Source: CAINVV01 sp964506325
Lineage (GTDB): Bacteria > Bacteroidota > Bacteroidia > Bacteroidales > Prolixibacteraceae
Reading direction: 5' to 3'
NCBI GenBank assembly: GCA_964506325.1
Contig: CAZDLO010000004.1
Location: 1 to 64,000, forward strand
DNA length: 64,000 nucleotides
Shown here: piece by piece, positions 44,258-53,303 of the stretch
Numbering within the stretch: the stretch's first letter is position 1
Layout of the letters: the number at the start of each line of letters is the position of its first letter
Notes under the pieces: model-generated
The model's input: the letters and a program-made list of their open reading frames with translations, nothing else
What the model was told of the DNA's origin: nothing
The model's database searches: none
Made by a program: the position numbers and the translations under genes

Positions 44258-46201
44258 ATGGAAAAAAATCTTACCGGGATTAAGAAAGTTTCGCTAGCCG
44301 GACTTATTATCACACTGGGGATCGTTTACGGCGACATTGGTACAAGTCCTTTGTATGTAATGAACGCCATAATGAAAGGCGGTATTGAAATCAACAAGCT
44401 TTTGATATATGGTGCAGTCTCCTGCATCTTCTGGACCTTGACGCTACAAACCACCTTCAAGTATGTAATTTTAACCCTCCAGGCGGATAACCACGGCGAA
44501 GGCGGTATTTTTGCCCTTTTTGCCCTTGTCAGGAGGAAGACCAACCTCATTGCCATCATCACAATGATCGGAGGCAGTGCTTTGCTGGCCGATGGTGTTA
44601 TCACCCCGGCGATTACTGTTACCTCAGCAGTGGAAGGGCTTAATATTGTTTATGACAATATTCCTGTTGTTCCGATAGTCCTTACAATATTCCTGGTGCT
44701 TTTTTTCTCGCAGCAGTTTGGCTCGGGACTGATTGGAAGCATCTTCGGACCTGTCATGTTTCTTTGGTTTATCCTGCTGGCGGTCCTTGGAATAAACCAG
44801 CTCACACATGGTGTTGATATTCTGGCCGCCATGAATCCCTATTATGCCTATGAATTTCTGTCAACCTACCCTGAAGCCATAATTCTTTTGGGTGCTGTCT
44901 TCCTCGCAACGACAGGTGCTGAAGCTCTGTATTCTGATTTGGGGCATTGTGGTATCCGAAATATCCGTATTACCTGGGTATTTGTCAAAGTATCACTGTT
45001 GCTTAATTATTTCGGCCAGGGGGCCTGGTTGATGGATCACCTTTCAGAAGCCAAGGATGTGAATGTTTTTTATTCAATAATGCCGCAATGGTTCCTGATT
45101 CCGGGAATTATCATAGCAACATCTGCAGCGGTTATCGCCAGTCAGGCTTTGATAAGCGGGTCTTATACACTTATAAGTGAGGCTATTACACTAAATATAT
45201 GGCCCAGGATCAAGGTTCTTTATCCTACTTCGGTGAAAGGCCAGGTTTATATTCCTTTCGTCAATTGGATGCTCTGGATATCCTGCTCCTTTGTTGTGGT
45301 ATATTTTACAGAGTCATCCAACATGGAGGCTGCCTATGGGTTGTCAATAACCATCACCATGATCATGACAACACTTCTTTTGTCGGTTTATCTGAGCAAG
45401 AGGAAATTCAACATTTTCCTGCGTTTGTTCATGCTCGGGATATTTCTTGCGATTGAAGGAACTTTCCTTTATGCGAACCTTCATAAGTTCAAGGATGGCG
45501 GCTGGCTGACCATTCTTCTTGCCTCCCTGTTCTTTTCCATTATGTATGGTTGGTATTTTGGACGGAAGATTAAAAATAAATTTATCACCTTCACCAGCCT
45601 GAGAAAAGAGGTAGAAGTCATCCATGAACTTAGCATGGACTACAATGTTCCCAAGATTGCTACGAATCTTGTGTACATAACCAAGGCAAACAATATAGAC
45701 CAGATTGAGTCCAAAATCATGTACTCAATTTTCAACAAGCATCCCAAAAGAGCCAACACCTATTGGTTCCTGCACATAGACAGCCTAGATACTCCGGATA
45801 CCTTTGAATACACTGTGCACCATATCGTTCCGGGAGTTGTAATAAAAGTGGAGTTCCATCTCGGGTTCAAGGTTGAACGCCGGATCAATGTCTATTTTAA
45901 ACAGGTATTGGAAGACCTGGAGAAGAACCACGAAATAAGTATGGTAAGTCACTATAAATCTTTGAAGAGGCATTCTATTCCGGCCGACTTCCTGTTTGTG
46001 AACCTTGACCGTATTTTGATCAACGATTACAAATTGCCACCGCTCAAACGTTTTACCATGGGGTTGCACAACCTTATCCGTAAAATGGGTATCAATGATG
46101 TCAAAGCCTTCGGACTCGATACCAGCAACGTAATTGAGGAGAAGATTCCGATTGTAATTGCGCGCGAAGAGAAAAAGCGGATTAAAAGACTGGTTCGCTG
46201 A
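44258..46201 (+). CDS. kup: Kup-type potassium uptake protein
   Basis: This 647-residue protein has about twelve membrane helices in the first 440 residues and a cytosolic C-terminal domain. The first helix is the Kup signature ITLGIVYGDIGTSPLYVMNA, followed by DNHGEGGIFALFALVRR and ADGVITPAITVTSAVEGL. ATTGAEALYSDLGHCG and SQALISGSYTLISEAI are also typical. Kup imports potassium, probably with protons. It stands alone after a 260-base gap; a TATTTTTG box at 44206-44213 may be the -7 element of its promoter, but the -33 box is unclear. Confidence 0.96.
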   Translation: MEKNLTGIKKVSLAGLIITLGIVYGDIGTSPLYVMNAIMKGGIEINKLLIYGAVSCIFWTLTLQTTFKYVILTLQADNHGEGGIFALFALVRRKTNLIAIITMIGGSALLADGVITPAITVTSAVEGLNIVYDNIPVVPIVLTIFLVLFFSQQFGSGLIGSIFGPVMFLWFILLAVLGINQLTHGVDILAAMNPYYAYEFLSTYPEAIILLGAVFLATTGAEALYSDLGHCGIRNIRITWVFVKVSLLLNYFGQGAWLMDHLSEAKDVNVFYSIMPQWFLIPGIIIATSAAVIASQALISGSYTLISEAITLNIWPRIKVLYPTSVKGQVYIPFVNWMLWISCSFVVVYFTESSNMEAAYGLSITITMIMTTLLLSVYLSKRKFNIFLRLFMLGIFLAIEGTFLYANLHKFKDGGWLTILLASLFFSIMYGWYFGRKIKNKFITFTSLRKEVEVIHELSMDYNVPKIATNLVYITKANNIDQIESKIMYSIFNKHPKRANTYWFLHIDSLDTPDTFEYTVHHIVPGVVIKVEFHLGFKVERRINVYFKQVLEDLEKNHEISMVSHYKSLKRHSIPADFLFVNLDRILINDYKLPPLKRFTMGLHNLIRKMGINDVKAFGLDTSNVIEEKIPIVIAREEKKRIKRLVR

Positions 46202-46277
46202 TTATTCCGGGAGGTTTGTATTCATCATCGATATCAGGTTTATGACCCGGGCGGCATTACCAGGATAAAGATACGAT

Positions 46278-46532
46278 CTACCCGACAGTATTAATATTTT
46301 TGACATAATCTTCCACCACCAGTTTTGCATCTTCAAAATCCAGGCTGGATACTACCACTCTTACTGAACCATCTTCACCGGAAAGAATCCATCCCGGGTT
46401 ATAGGTTCCCCTTGACCCTTCAAACAGGTAGGCTTTGATAGCTGCATCTTCCAAAAGGCTTGCCACCATTCCTGCCTGCCAGGCAGTACCCGTAAAAACA
46501 ACAACAGGTTTAATTTCAGCATTCGGATCCAT
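46278..46532 (-). CDS. DUF2007 domain protein
   Basis: This 84-residue soluble protein matches the DUF2007 'putative signal transducing protein' fold: VVVFTGTAWQAGMVASLLED then IKAYLFEG, a Gly-rich loop and VRVVVSSLDFEDAKLVVEDY. The fold resembles a ferredoxin-like PII-type domain, but no ligand is known. It lies 27 bases downstream of the DUF3788 gene on the same strand. Confidence 0.82.
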   Translation of the reverse strand: MDPNAEIKPVVVFTGTAWQAGMVASLLEDAAIKAYLFEGSRGTYNPGWILSGEDGSVRVVVSSLDFEDAKLVVEDYVKNINTVG

Positions 46533-46559
46533 CTGGTTATTAAAAAAATGATTTATTGG

Positions 46560-46979
46560 TCATTTCATTTTCAATTTCAGGTCGATCAGCCGGATAACAA
46601 TGTCAGTATCCTGGGGGCAGGTGATTTTTACCGTCAGTCCCCGGAATTTGCTCTGCATAGTATTTCTGTAATCATCCTTTACCTGCTCAGGCAGATCACT
46701 GTTCTCAATCAATGATTCGGCCTTGCTGCTGAAAAAGAAACTGACCCTGAAGGTGCCCTCAATTACAGCCACCCAGAAAATGGTGTCCTTCTTTCTCAGG
46801 GTTCTGAATAGCCAGCTTTTACCGTCGTTGTAAAATTTCCATACTTCGCTGATATCCTTGTGGTTTTCTTGCAGATAATTCATGATTTTTTTCCAATGGA
46901 CACTATTATCACCAATGATTGAAAACACCAGATCGTTGTCGGGGGTGATTGCCGGATCGGTTAAAATTATTGGTTCCAT
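46560..46979 (-). CDS. DUF3788 family protein
   Basis: This 139-residue protein has the DUF3788 pattern: VHWKKIMNYLQENHKDISEV, then EVWKFYNDGKSWLFRTLRKK and DTIFWVAVIEGTFRVSFFFS. It is soluble, with no signal peptide. The function is unknown. It is probably co-transcribed with the DUF2007 gene. Confidence 0.82.
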   Translation of the reverse strand: MEPIILTDPAITPDNDLVFSIIGDNSVHWKKIMNYLQENHKDISEVWKFYNDGKSWLFRTLRKKDTIFWVAVIEGTFRVSFFFSSKAESLIENSDLPEQVKDDYRNTMQSKFRGLTVKITCPQDTDIVIRLIDLKLKMK

Positions 46980-47056
46980 GATTCCATATCATTTTAGCGT
47001 TTAAGTTACGGGCCAGGAAATATTGGTTGTGTTGAAAGCCGGAGGTCAGACCCGGA

Positions 47057-47674
47057 CTATTCTTTCACCAGTTTAATCAACCTGAAGTTCCCATTCCAGC
47101 CGGCATCCTCATCTGATACTACAGTCATTCCGCTGTCCCTGACAATGGATTCAAAATTTCTGGTAAGGTCGGATGCGATTACATTGGAGAAGAAGTTGGC
47201 TAACCGGCGCCTCAACGAAATTTTTCTGCCGGCAGGAACGAATTTATCAAAAACAGTGGCTGATCCCCCCATTTTAAGGACCCGCGAGGCCTCCCTGATG
47301 CATAAAAACGGATCAGGAATTACAGCAAGAATCAGGTGGAGTATTATTTTGTCAAAGGATTGGTCCTCGAATTCAAGTGCATGGGCATCCATGGTAATAA
47401 CCCGGACATTTAGTTGCAGGTCCAGGCTTCGCTTCTTCAGCTTTTCCAGCATGGACGGGGTAAGGTCAATGGCGGTGATTTCGCAGTGTAACGGAAGGAA
47501 TTCAAGATCCAGCCCGGTTCCTGCTCCGATGATCAGGACTTTATCCCCGGGAACAATTTGCAGGGAATCGATCGATTTCTTTCTGGATAACCCGAAAACC
47601 CTTCCGAGCAGGTCATACCCGGGACTCCAAAGCGTGTAGCGTATTTTGTTCCACCTGTTTGTATTTACTTTCAT
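47057..47674 (-). CDS. Class I SAM-dependent methyltransferase
   Basis: This 205-residue protein has the Rossmann motif I KVLIIGAGTGLDLEFLP (near residues 45-60), the acidic end of strand 2 in ITAIDLTPSMLEKLKKR, motif DAHALEFEDQSFDKIIL and VLKMGGSATVFDKF. The N-terminus RWNKIRYTLWSPGYDLL resembles UbiE/phospholipid-methyltransferase-type enzymes. The substrate is unknown. It is separated from neighbours by gaps of 77 and 173 bases, so it is probably a single gene. Confidence 0.88.
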   Translation of the reverse strand: MKVNTNRWNKIRYTLWSPGYDLLGRVFGLSRKKSIDSLQIVPGDKVLIIGAGTGLDLEFLPLHCEITAIDLTPSMLEKLKKRSLDLQLNVRVITMDAHALEFEDQSFDKIILHLILAVIPDPFLCIREASRVLKMGGSATVFDKFVPAGRKISLRRRLANFFSNVIASDLTRNFESIVRDSGMTVVSDEDAGWNGNFRLIKLVKE

Positions 47675-47776
47675 GGAAAGGAGTTATGGATGAATCCGTT
47701 AAGCACTATAAATATAGTTTAAATCTGAATGGACTTTCCTAAGGATGAAATTTTTCTTTTGTGAAATGCTTTAAAT

Positions 47777-47809
47777 GAAAGGAGATCTGCCGCATGCAAA
47801 TCTCCTTTC
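47777..47809 (-). terminator. Probable terminator after the Arg/Asn-rich secreted protein gene
   Basis: GAAAGGAGAT pairs with ATCTCCTTTC around a 13-base loop. It lies about 40 bases beyond the minus-strand gene at 47848. The U-tract on the minus strand is short, so termination efficiency is uncertain. Confidence 0.55.
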
Positions 47810-47847
47810 TATAATTTTCTGAAAACCCTGTAACAGGATACTGTTAA

Positions 47848-48645
47848 TTATCTTTGCCTTTTTCCGGATTCCCTGTTGTTACCTTTGTTTTCTATCCTGG
47901 TTTCCTTCATGCTTTTTTGCACTTTAACAGGTTTCCCCAAATTCTTTCCTTTGTATTCAACGGGTGCAGTTCTTTCTGTGGGATTTGAGCCTCTTTCAGG
48001 ATTGCTGTAACGGCCTGCATCATGAGACCTGTTGTCATTCCGTTTATCGTCGCGGTTGTAATTATCGTTACGATTGCGGGATTCTTTTCTCTCTTCATCC
48101 CTGCGGTCCCTTGAATTGTAGTAGTCCATATCAGACCTGTGGTTGTATACTTCCCTGCGTTCATTTTCATTAAAACCGCGAAGAGGACGGTCATTATCCC
48201 AGTGCCTGTTTTTGTACTTAGAATGATAATAATAGCGCGGATAATGAGCTACATAATAGTTGAAATGCCTCCAGGGTTCATAAACACGGTAGTCGAGTGC
48301 GACAACGAAACTGTTGCGGAGATTGAACCATGCGTACGCCGCGGGCAATGATCTGCTGAAAACCCAAACGCCATTGTGAAGAAATACGAATTCCCGGCTT
48401 CTTAAATCATAATAGGACTCAATGTCAGGAAAATAGTAATACCTGACCTGATGTGCGTTATCATGGTAGGGTGCCCATACAGGAATTTCAACATTGATAT
48501 TTACATGTACCTTTTGAGCAATTGCTTTTGTATTGAATCCCGCTGTTGCAAGTATTACAAGCAAGGCTATACCAGGCATGAAATCCATGGCATGAAACAG
48601 TTTTTTACTGTTGTTTTCTTCATTTCGAAGATCCTGTGTTCTCAT
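47848..48645 (-). CDS. Exported Tyr/Arg/Asn-rich protein, unknown function
   Basis: This 265-residue protein has an N-terminal hydrophobic stretch (MDFMPGIALLVILATAGFNT) that acts as a signal peptide; translation may start there (Met20) or at the annotated Met1. The mature part first holds a folded region rich in Tyr and Trp (VEIPVWAPYHDNAHQVRYYY, PDIESYYDLRSREFVFLHNG), then a disordered tail dominated by Arg, Asn and Asp with an RNDNYNRDD-type repeat. The Y-x-F-P-D-x-x-x-Y-Y-D segment is shared by periplasmic proteins of Bacteroidota. The function is unknown. It has large gaps on both sides. Confidence 0.7.
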   Translation of the reverse strand: MRTQDLRNEENNSKKLFHAMDFMPGIALLVILATAGFNTKAIAQKVHVNINVEIPVWAPYHDNAHQVRYYYFPDIESYYDLRSREFVFLHNGVWVFSRSLPAAYAWFNLRNSFVVALDYRVYEPWRHFNYYVAHYPRYYYHSKYKNRHWDNDRPLRGFNENERREVYNHRSDMDYYNSRDRRDEERKESRNRNDNYNRDDKRNDNRSHDAGRYSNPERGSNPTERTAPVEYKGKNLGKPVKVQKSMKETRIENKGNNRESGKRQR

Positions 48646-49005
48646 TGGATTGAATTTTTAATGGTTATCAACCGTTGACCGGGTTATTGACCGGGCAGTA
48701 TTTATTTCTCTTTGTGAAGTAATCTCTTCCAATCAGGCATTGATCCCTTCAACACACTGACAAATGCAATAATCATTCCAAACTAATGTTCCAGGAGGGT
48801 GAATTTTAAGTGACGTCAGTCAGCAGGTAGATTCCTCCTGTAAAACGTGGATTCTTTTATGTTAAAGACGATTTATCCTAAGTGAAGACAGTGAACTGCA
48901 TCCTTGCTTTCTGACCGGTGCGGCTTTATTTCAATAGAAACAGAATATTATCCCGGGGAATTTTGCGGCAGCAGATAATGACATTTAAAAAAATTGCCGG
49001 TTTTA
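48646..49005. other. Intergenic region upstream of the exported protein gene
   Basis: These 360 bases contain no plausible gene. They lie between the end of the GNAT gene and the start of the exported Arg/Asn-rich protein gene, both on the minus strand. No clear promoter, repeat or hairpin was recognised. Confidence 0.4.
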
Positions 49006-49542
49006 TTATTTTCCCGATTTCTGGGCTTCCTTTATTTTGGCGTAACGGTATTCATTGATGATCCTGCCGTTTTTGATCACTGATTTTTTAAATATGCCCT
49101 CAAGGGTAAACCCGGATTTTTCCAATACTTTTTGGGAAGCCTTGTTGAAGTCAAATACTCCTGAATAAATCCTCTCCAGTCCCAGCCTGTTGAACCCATA
49201 TTCCGTAACCAGTTCAACAGCTTTAGTGGCAATACCTTGTCCCCAGTATGGTTCTCCGATCCAGTAACCAATCTCGGCACCAAGCCTGTAAATGTCGGTT
49301 TGAGGCACCAAACCTATGCAGCCTGCCAGTTCTCCCCTGTAATCAATGGCAAAGGTGGTCTGGGGTTTTTCCTTCCTGCAGATTTGAATGAATTCAGCGG
49401 CATTTTGCCGGGTATACGGGTAGGGCAGGATATCCCGTAGGTTGTCCCATATTTTTTTGTTGTTGCAGAGTTCAGCCAGCCGATCCTGGTCCAGATCAGT
49501 CAAAGCTCTCAATGTGATCAGTTCGGAGGTGAGAATTGGCAT
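49006..49542 (-). CDS. GNAT N-acetyltransferase, RimJ/RimL type
   Basis: This 178-residue protein starts LTSELITLRALTDLDQDRLA and has the acetyl-CoA motif YWIGEPYWGQGIATKAVELV (near residues 90-112), then FNRLGLERIYSGVFDFNKAS and KVLEKSGFTLEGIFKKS. This is the RimJ/RimL pattern of N-terminal or small-molecule acetyltransferases. The substrate cannot be inferred. Confidence 0.9.
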   Translation of the reverse strand: MPILTSELITLRALTDLDQDRLAELCNNKKIWDNLRDILPYPYTRQNAAEFIQICRKEKPQTTFAIDYRGELAGCIGLVPQTDIYRLGAEIGYWIGEPYWGQGIATKAVELVTEYGFNRLGLERIYSGVFDFNKASQKVLEKSGFTLEGIFKKSVIKNGRIINEYRYAKIKEAQKSGK

Positions 49543-49733
49543 GCTTTGAATTTTCTTTCATGGTTGCCGGGGAAAAGCCGGCATGCTGTTCAGAATCCTC
49601 TCAGGCCCGGTTACAGCAATAACAGCTCCGTGACAGGGAGTGTGAGGAATGCAGAATTGGGTTCGGGAAATAGGACAGGATGGATGCCTTTATGCTGAAC
49701 GACCATCCATTCCTGATTTTGCCAAAACCCTGT

Positions 49734-49925
49734 TTACTTCTTTTTTGTCAGAACAACCGTGATAACTATCCCGAACAGGATGGCCAGCCTGAAACTGGTC
49801 TCCCAATCTATGATCAGTCCGGTGTCCTTGATGAAATAATTCCACAGCATCGTGATCAGCACATTGGTCACCAGTACAACCCCAAATACAAGAAGGAAAG
49901 ACAACAGATATGCTTTGATTTTCAT
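49734..49925 (-). CDS. Small two-helix membrane protein
   Basis: This 63-residue protein has two hydrophobic helices (YLLSFLLVFGVVLVTNVLI and FRLAILFGIVITVVLT) separated by a loop, with positive residues at both ends (MKIKAY and TKKK). The start is clean, and the composition is that of a true membrane protein. No family was recognised. Confidence 0.55.
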   Translation of the reverse strand: MKIKAYLLSFLLVFGVVLVTNVLITMLWNYFIKDTGLIIDWETSFRLAILFGIVITVVLTKKK

Positions 49926-50050
49926 ACTGAAATATTTAAAGGTTTCTCATTCAGTACTATAAAAATAGTAAAACAGAATTGAAACCGACAACAATTCCTG
50001 GTTTTTTCGGTTTTTGACTGGCGTCCTGGCTCCGGTTCACTTTTCAGTAG

Positions 50051-50653
50051 TTACATCTTATTCCTTTGTGGATGAATTGTCTCCTCCCTGTCGAGCATTT
50101 CCAGGATGTTGTTCATTCTTCTTTCCCTGATTTGAGGGTTTTTGGCCGACTGTATCCTCCAGAGGATGGCATATTTGTTGGCTTTGTTCAGAGATTCGTA
50201 AAATGCAAGCCTTTTCGGCTCTTTTGTAAGTTCCTCGAGGAGCAGGTCAGGGATTTTCATGTTGCTTTGGGAATCATAGGCATTGTCCCACCGGCCATCG
50301 GCCCTGGCCTGCTCAATGGCTTTCCAACCGGAGGACATGATTTTCCCTGCTTTTTCAAGTCGTCCGACATGGCCGATATTCACTTTGGACCAGGTACTTA
50401 GCGTCCTTCGTGGCGTAAATCTCTGGAGGAAATAGGATGCATCGCCTGCTCTTCGTTGCCCGTCGATCCATCCAAAGCACAATGCCTCATCCAGTGCTTC
50501 AGGATAGATTACTGATGCAATACCGGACCCTTTCTTAAACATCTTAAGCCAGATGCCCACCGACAAGGCATGATTTGATTCAAGCCACTCCCTCAGCTCC
50601 GCCTGCGTGGTGAAGAATTTCACAGGGAGATCATTCATCTCTTCGGACTTCAT
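50051..50653 (-). CDS. YdeI/OmpD-associated family protein
   Basis: This 200-residue protein has the family pattern FFTTQAELREWLESNHALSV, SVIYPEALDEALCFGWIDGQ and FTPRRTLSTWSKVNIGHVGR, followed by the helical tail with KANKYAILWRIQSAKNPQIR. Members are annotated as bacteriocin-protection or OmpD-associated proteins, but the molecular function is unknown. It is 21 bases downstream of tag on the same strand, so probably co-transcribed. Confidence 0.88.
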   Translation of the reverse strand: MKSEEMNDLPVKFFTTQAELREWLESNHALSVGIWLKMFKKGSGIASVIYPEALDEALCFGWIDGQRRAGDASYFLQRFTPRRTLSTWSKVNIGHVGRLEKAGKIMSSGWKAIEQARADGRWDNAYDSQSNMKIPDLLLEELTKEPKRLAFYESLNKANKYAILWRIQSAKNPQIRERRMNNILEMLDREETIHPQRNKM

Positions 50654-50674
50654 ATTAATTAGAATGATTCTAAA

Positions 50675-51214
50675 TTATTTCATCCAGGCCGGTCCGGCCT
50701 TGATAACCTCGTGGTAATAGGGACAGCCCTCCGAGTGAGCCCCAGGGAGGTAACCGGTACTCATCAGGAATTCGTTGACAATTTCTCCCCCGGTGAATTT
50801 GAAGGTCTTCCTGAAGAGTATTGTCCATTCCGGCAACGTTTTGGGATGATGCTGGTCCAGCCAGTTTCTGAATGATCCATGTTCCTTCTGCAATCCAATG
50901 ATAACATTGGCGTTGTGAATAGCGGCATTGACCTTCAGCCTGTTTCGTATTATTCCGGCATCGTTCAGCAGCCGGGTTATCTCTTCATCACCGTAAGATG
51001 CCACCTTGCTTACTTCGAACCGGTGGAAGGCATTTTTGAAATTTTGCTGCTTCACCAATATCGTATTCCAGCTTAATCCGGCCTGGTTAATTTCCAGCAC
51101 CAGACGTTCGAACAACTCATTGTCATCATCGATGGGGAAGCCATATAAATTATCGTGGTAGATCCGGTGGACATTGGAAGGGTCGAGGTCCCTTGTAAAA
51201 TCACAGTACGTCAT
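50675..51214 (-). CDS. tag: DNA-3-methyladenine glycosylase I
   Basis: This 179-residue protein is a full-length Tag. The zinc ligands are Cys4, His20 (YHDNLYG) and the C-terminal His and Cys of HSEGC. The base-recognition segment is NELFERLVLEINQAGLSW, with the conserved Glu and Trp. It excises 3-methyladenine from DNA. It is followed by the YdeI-family gene. Confidence 0.95.
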   Translation of the reverse strand: MTYCDFTRDLDPSNVHRIYHDNLYGFPIDDDNELFERLVLEINQAGLSWNTILVKQQNFKNAFHRFEVSKVASYGDEEITRLLNDAGIIRNRLKVNAAIHNANVIIGLQKEHGSFRNWLDQHHPKTLPEWTILFRKTFKFTGGEIVNEFLMSTGYLPGAHSEGCPYYHEVIKAGPAWMK

Positions 51215-51314
51215 TGTATTTTTCTTTTTTTTAAGGTGGCTGTCAAAAACAGTGCCGGTTTCTTATGCAAATGGCAATTTTCATTAACAAACAGGTGAGA
51301 TTTTCTCAGGCAGG

Positions 51315-52286
51315 TTACACATGACCGTCCATGAGGAACTGCCTGTGTTTCCTGTATTCAATAATGGGTTTGTCACCCATGATCAGGTGTTCATTCATCT
51401 TAAACTCCGATTTTAGCGGTATCTGGGTCTCAACGACTCTTTTGTCCTGCCTTAAAATGATCAGGCTTGAAACCTTTCCCAGGTAATTGAACAGCTCTTT
51501 CAAAACAGGTATCCTGATAAGTCTCTGGTAGTATCGGATGTAGACAACTGTATTCTCCTCGTCAACCGGGACAAAGGCGGCAAATGCCCTGATCTTATCT
51601 GATATAAAATTTTGCCAGATGTTGGGATAATGAAACTGCAGGCTGAAAAGCTGACGGTAATTTTCTATCTCATCGGGCTTTAGCGGGATGGTCTTCCCGT
51701 CATCCCTGACATTGCTGACATAGAATGTAAGCAACTCCTGCTCCAGTGTGACCACCGGGCCGTTGACAATGGTTTTGTTTCCCCGGCCAATGGTGGTTTT
51801 GTGCACAAAGGGTAAGTGGACTACATCCAGCTGGTTCTCAATGGCCCTGGAATAGTGTACTTTCCAGTGATCCTTCAGTCCTGACCAGGAGAAATCCGCC
51901 AGTTCCCTGAAAAAAAAGGGTTCGGAAGTCATTTTATCCTCGTCTCCCCACCAGAGCCAGATAAGTCCGTATGCCTCATGCGTAGTATAACCCGTGACTC
52001 TCATCGTTTCCGGAACACTTTTATTCCTGCCGTTGGCAGGAATCATCCTTACTTTCCCTGTTTTATCAAACTCGAAACCATGGAACGGGCAGGCCAGATG
52101 TCCCTTCACCAGTTGGCCGCAGGAAAGTGATGCCCCACGGTGACAGCAGGTGTCGTCAATGCAGCAGACCGCCCCCTCTTCATCGCGCCAGAGGGCCATT
52201 TGCCGGTTAAGTCGTTTTATCCTGAGAGGTTTTCTTTTCCCCAGTTCTTTTGATTCCAGGATTACATACCATTGATTGCGGATCAT
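51315..52286 (-). CDS. Rieske-type aromatic ring-hydroxylating oxygenase
   Basis: This 323-residue protein has an N-terminal Rieske 2Fe-2S domain with ligands Cys47-x-His49 and Cys66-x-x-His69 (CCHRGAS ... CPFHGFEF). A mononuclear iron site follows in the catalytic domain, with the pattern ENQLDVVHLPFVHK (near 150-165). It resembles the pheophorbide-a-oxygenase/vanillate-demethylase-like subgroup. A separate reductase would be needed and is not nearby. The enzyme needs oxygen, which is notable beside so many anaerobic markers. No membrane anchor was seen. The substrate is unknown. Confidence 0.85.
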   Translation of the reverse strand: MIRNQWYVILESKELGKRKPLRIKRLNRQMALWRDEEGAVCCIDDTCCHRGASLSCGQLVKGHLACPFHGFEFDKTGKVRMIPANGRNKSVPETMRVTGYTTHEAYGLIWLWWGDEDKMTSEPFFFRELADFSWSGLKDHWKVHYSRAIENQLDVVHLPFVHKTTIGRGNKTIVNGPVVTLEQELLTFYVSNVRDDGKTIPLKPDEIENYRQLFSLQFHYPNIWQNFISDKIRAFAAFVPVDEENTVVYIRYYQRLIRIPVLKELFNYLGKVSSLIILRQDKRVVETQIPLKSEFKMNEHLIMGDKPIIEYRKHRQFLMDGHV

Positions 52287-52338
52287 ATTGCGGTGCTATT
52301 GGTGATTGCAGTGATTCTCACTGCTAAAATAATTGATT

Positions 52339-52890
52339 CTATGGGTTATACTTTAAGGCCAGGTTCAGCAGCTCAATGGTTGTTTTCCAGTTGCGGGTTG
52401 TCGCATTGACATTCAGCCTGGTCTCGAAAAAACCATTCGTAAGCCTTGTTTTACCATATCCATCCGGACAACACAGGTATATTGCCTTGTCAATGACCCT
52501 GAATTCGTCGTTTTTAAAGGGCTCTCCACTGAGTTTGTGCAATTTTGCCGGGTCAGGTTTTTCAGACAAAAAGGTAACATGCATCCATGAGAGGTCTATT
52601 CCTGGTCTCCCGGTGAATGGGTTGTCAGAAACCAGTCTCTCCAGTTCTTTCATTTCAACAACGATGACAGGCACCTCAAAACCTGAACGTTTAGCGATTT
52701 GCTGCGAAATTTTGGCGGAGAGTTCCTTCACCCCGGTCTCCCGGTACTGAAAGATTACATTGCCACTCTGGATATAAGTCTGAACGTTTTCAAATCCATT
52801 CAATTGGTACATCTCACGCAATGCCTCCATCTTAATTATCCGGTTGCCGCCAACATTGATACCCCGGAGGACGGAAATATAGGTTTTCAT
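52339..52890 (-). CDS. DUF1697 family protein
   Basis: This 183-residue protein begins with the DUF1697 signature YISVLRGINVGGNRIIKMEA, then LREMYQLNGFENVQTYIQSG and NVIFQ. The C-terminal part includes LTNGFFETRLNVNATTRNWK. The function is unknown. Its start overlaps the stop of the DUF1801 gene by four bases, showing coupled translation. Confidence 0.93.
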   Translation of the reverse strand: MKTYISVLRGINVGGNRIIKMEALREMYQLNGFENVQTYIQSGNVIFQYRETGVKELSAKISQQIAKRSGFEVPVIVVEMKELERLVSDNPFTGRPGIDLSWMHVTFLSEKPDPAKLHKLSGEPFKNDEFRVIDKAIYLCCPDGYGKTRLTNGFFETRLNVNATTRNWKTTIELLNLALKYNP

Positions 52891-53252
52891 TTCTTTCTTC
52901 CTGTTTTGTTGAGGTTTTCAGTTACCCTGTACTGAACAATGCCGGAGATCAGTTCCAGGGGGAGTGGTCTGTCAAGCGCAAACTGAATGGCGCCTTTGGA
53001 CCATTTGTATCCCGTTAACAATGTCTTGAAAGCCTCGATTCCCGATCCGGTGGGATAAAAACCTATGTGATTTTTATAGGCTGCAAAATAAACCAGGATT
53101 CCGTTGAGTTTAAATGCCGGCATCTTGTAACTTATGACTTCTGTTGAACCCGGCGCATTCCTGTGAATTGTCTCGCGAAGAATTTCCATCTTCTGACGGG
53201 TGTTTTCTGGAAATCCGGCTATGTAAAGATCAATTTCGTTCGGCTGATTCAT
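52887..53252 (-). CDS. DUF1801 family protein
   Basis: This 121-residue protein has the DUF1801 pattern: IDLYIAGFPENTRQKMEILR, EVISYKMPAFKLNGILVYFA and YKNHIGFYPTGSGI. Members are sometimes called iron-chaperone (Fra/YdhG-like) proteins, with weak experimental support. It is translationally coupled to DUF1697 downstream. Confidence 0.92.
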   Translation of the reverse strand: MNQPNEIDLYIAGFPENTRQKMEILRETIHRNAPGSTEVISYKMPAFKLNGILVYFAAYKNHIGFYPTGSGIEAFKTLLTGYKWSKGAIQFALDRPLPLELISGIVQYRVTENLNKTGRKK

Positions 53253-53303
53253 GAAAAGGTGGTTGTTATAGCGAAATATATTGATTTTTATTGTTAGCCA
53301 GGA

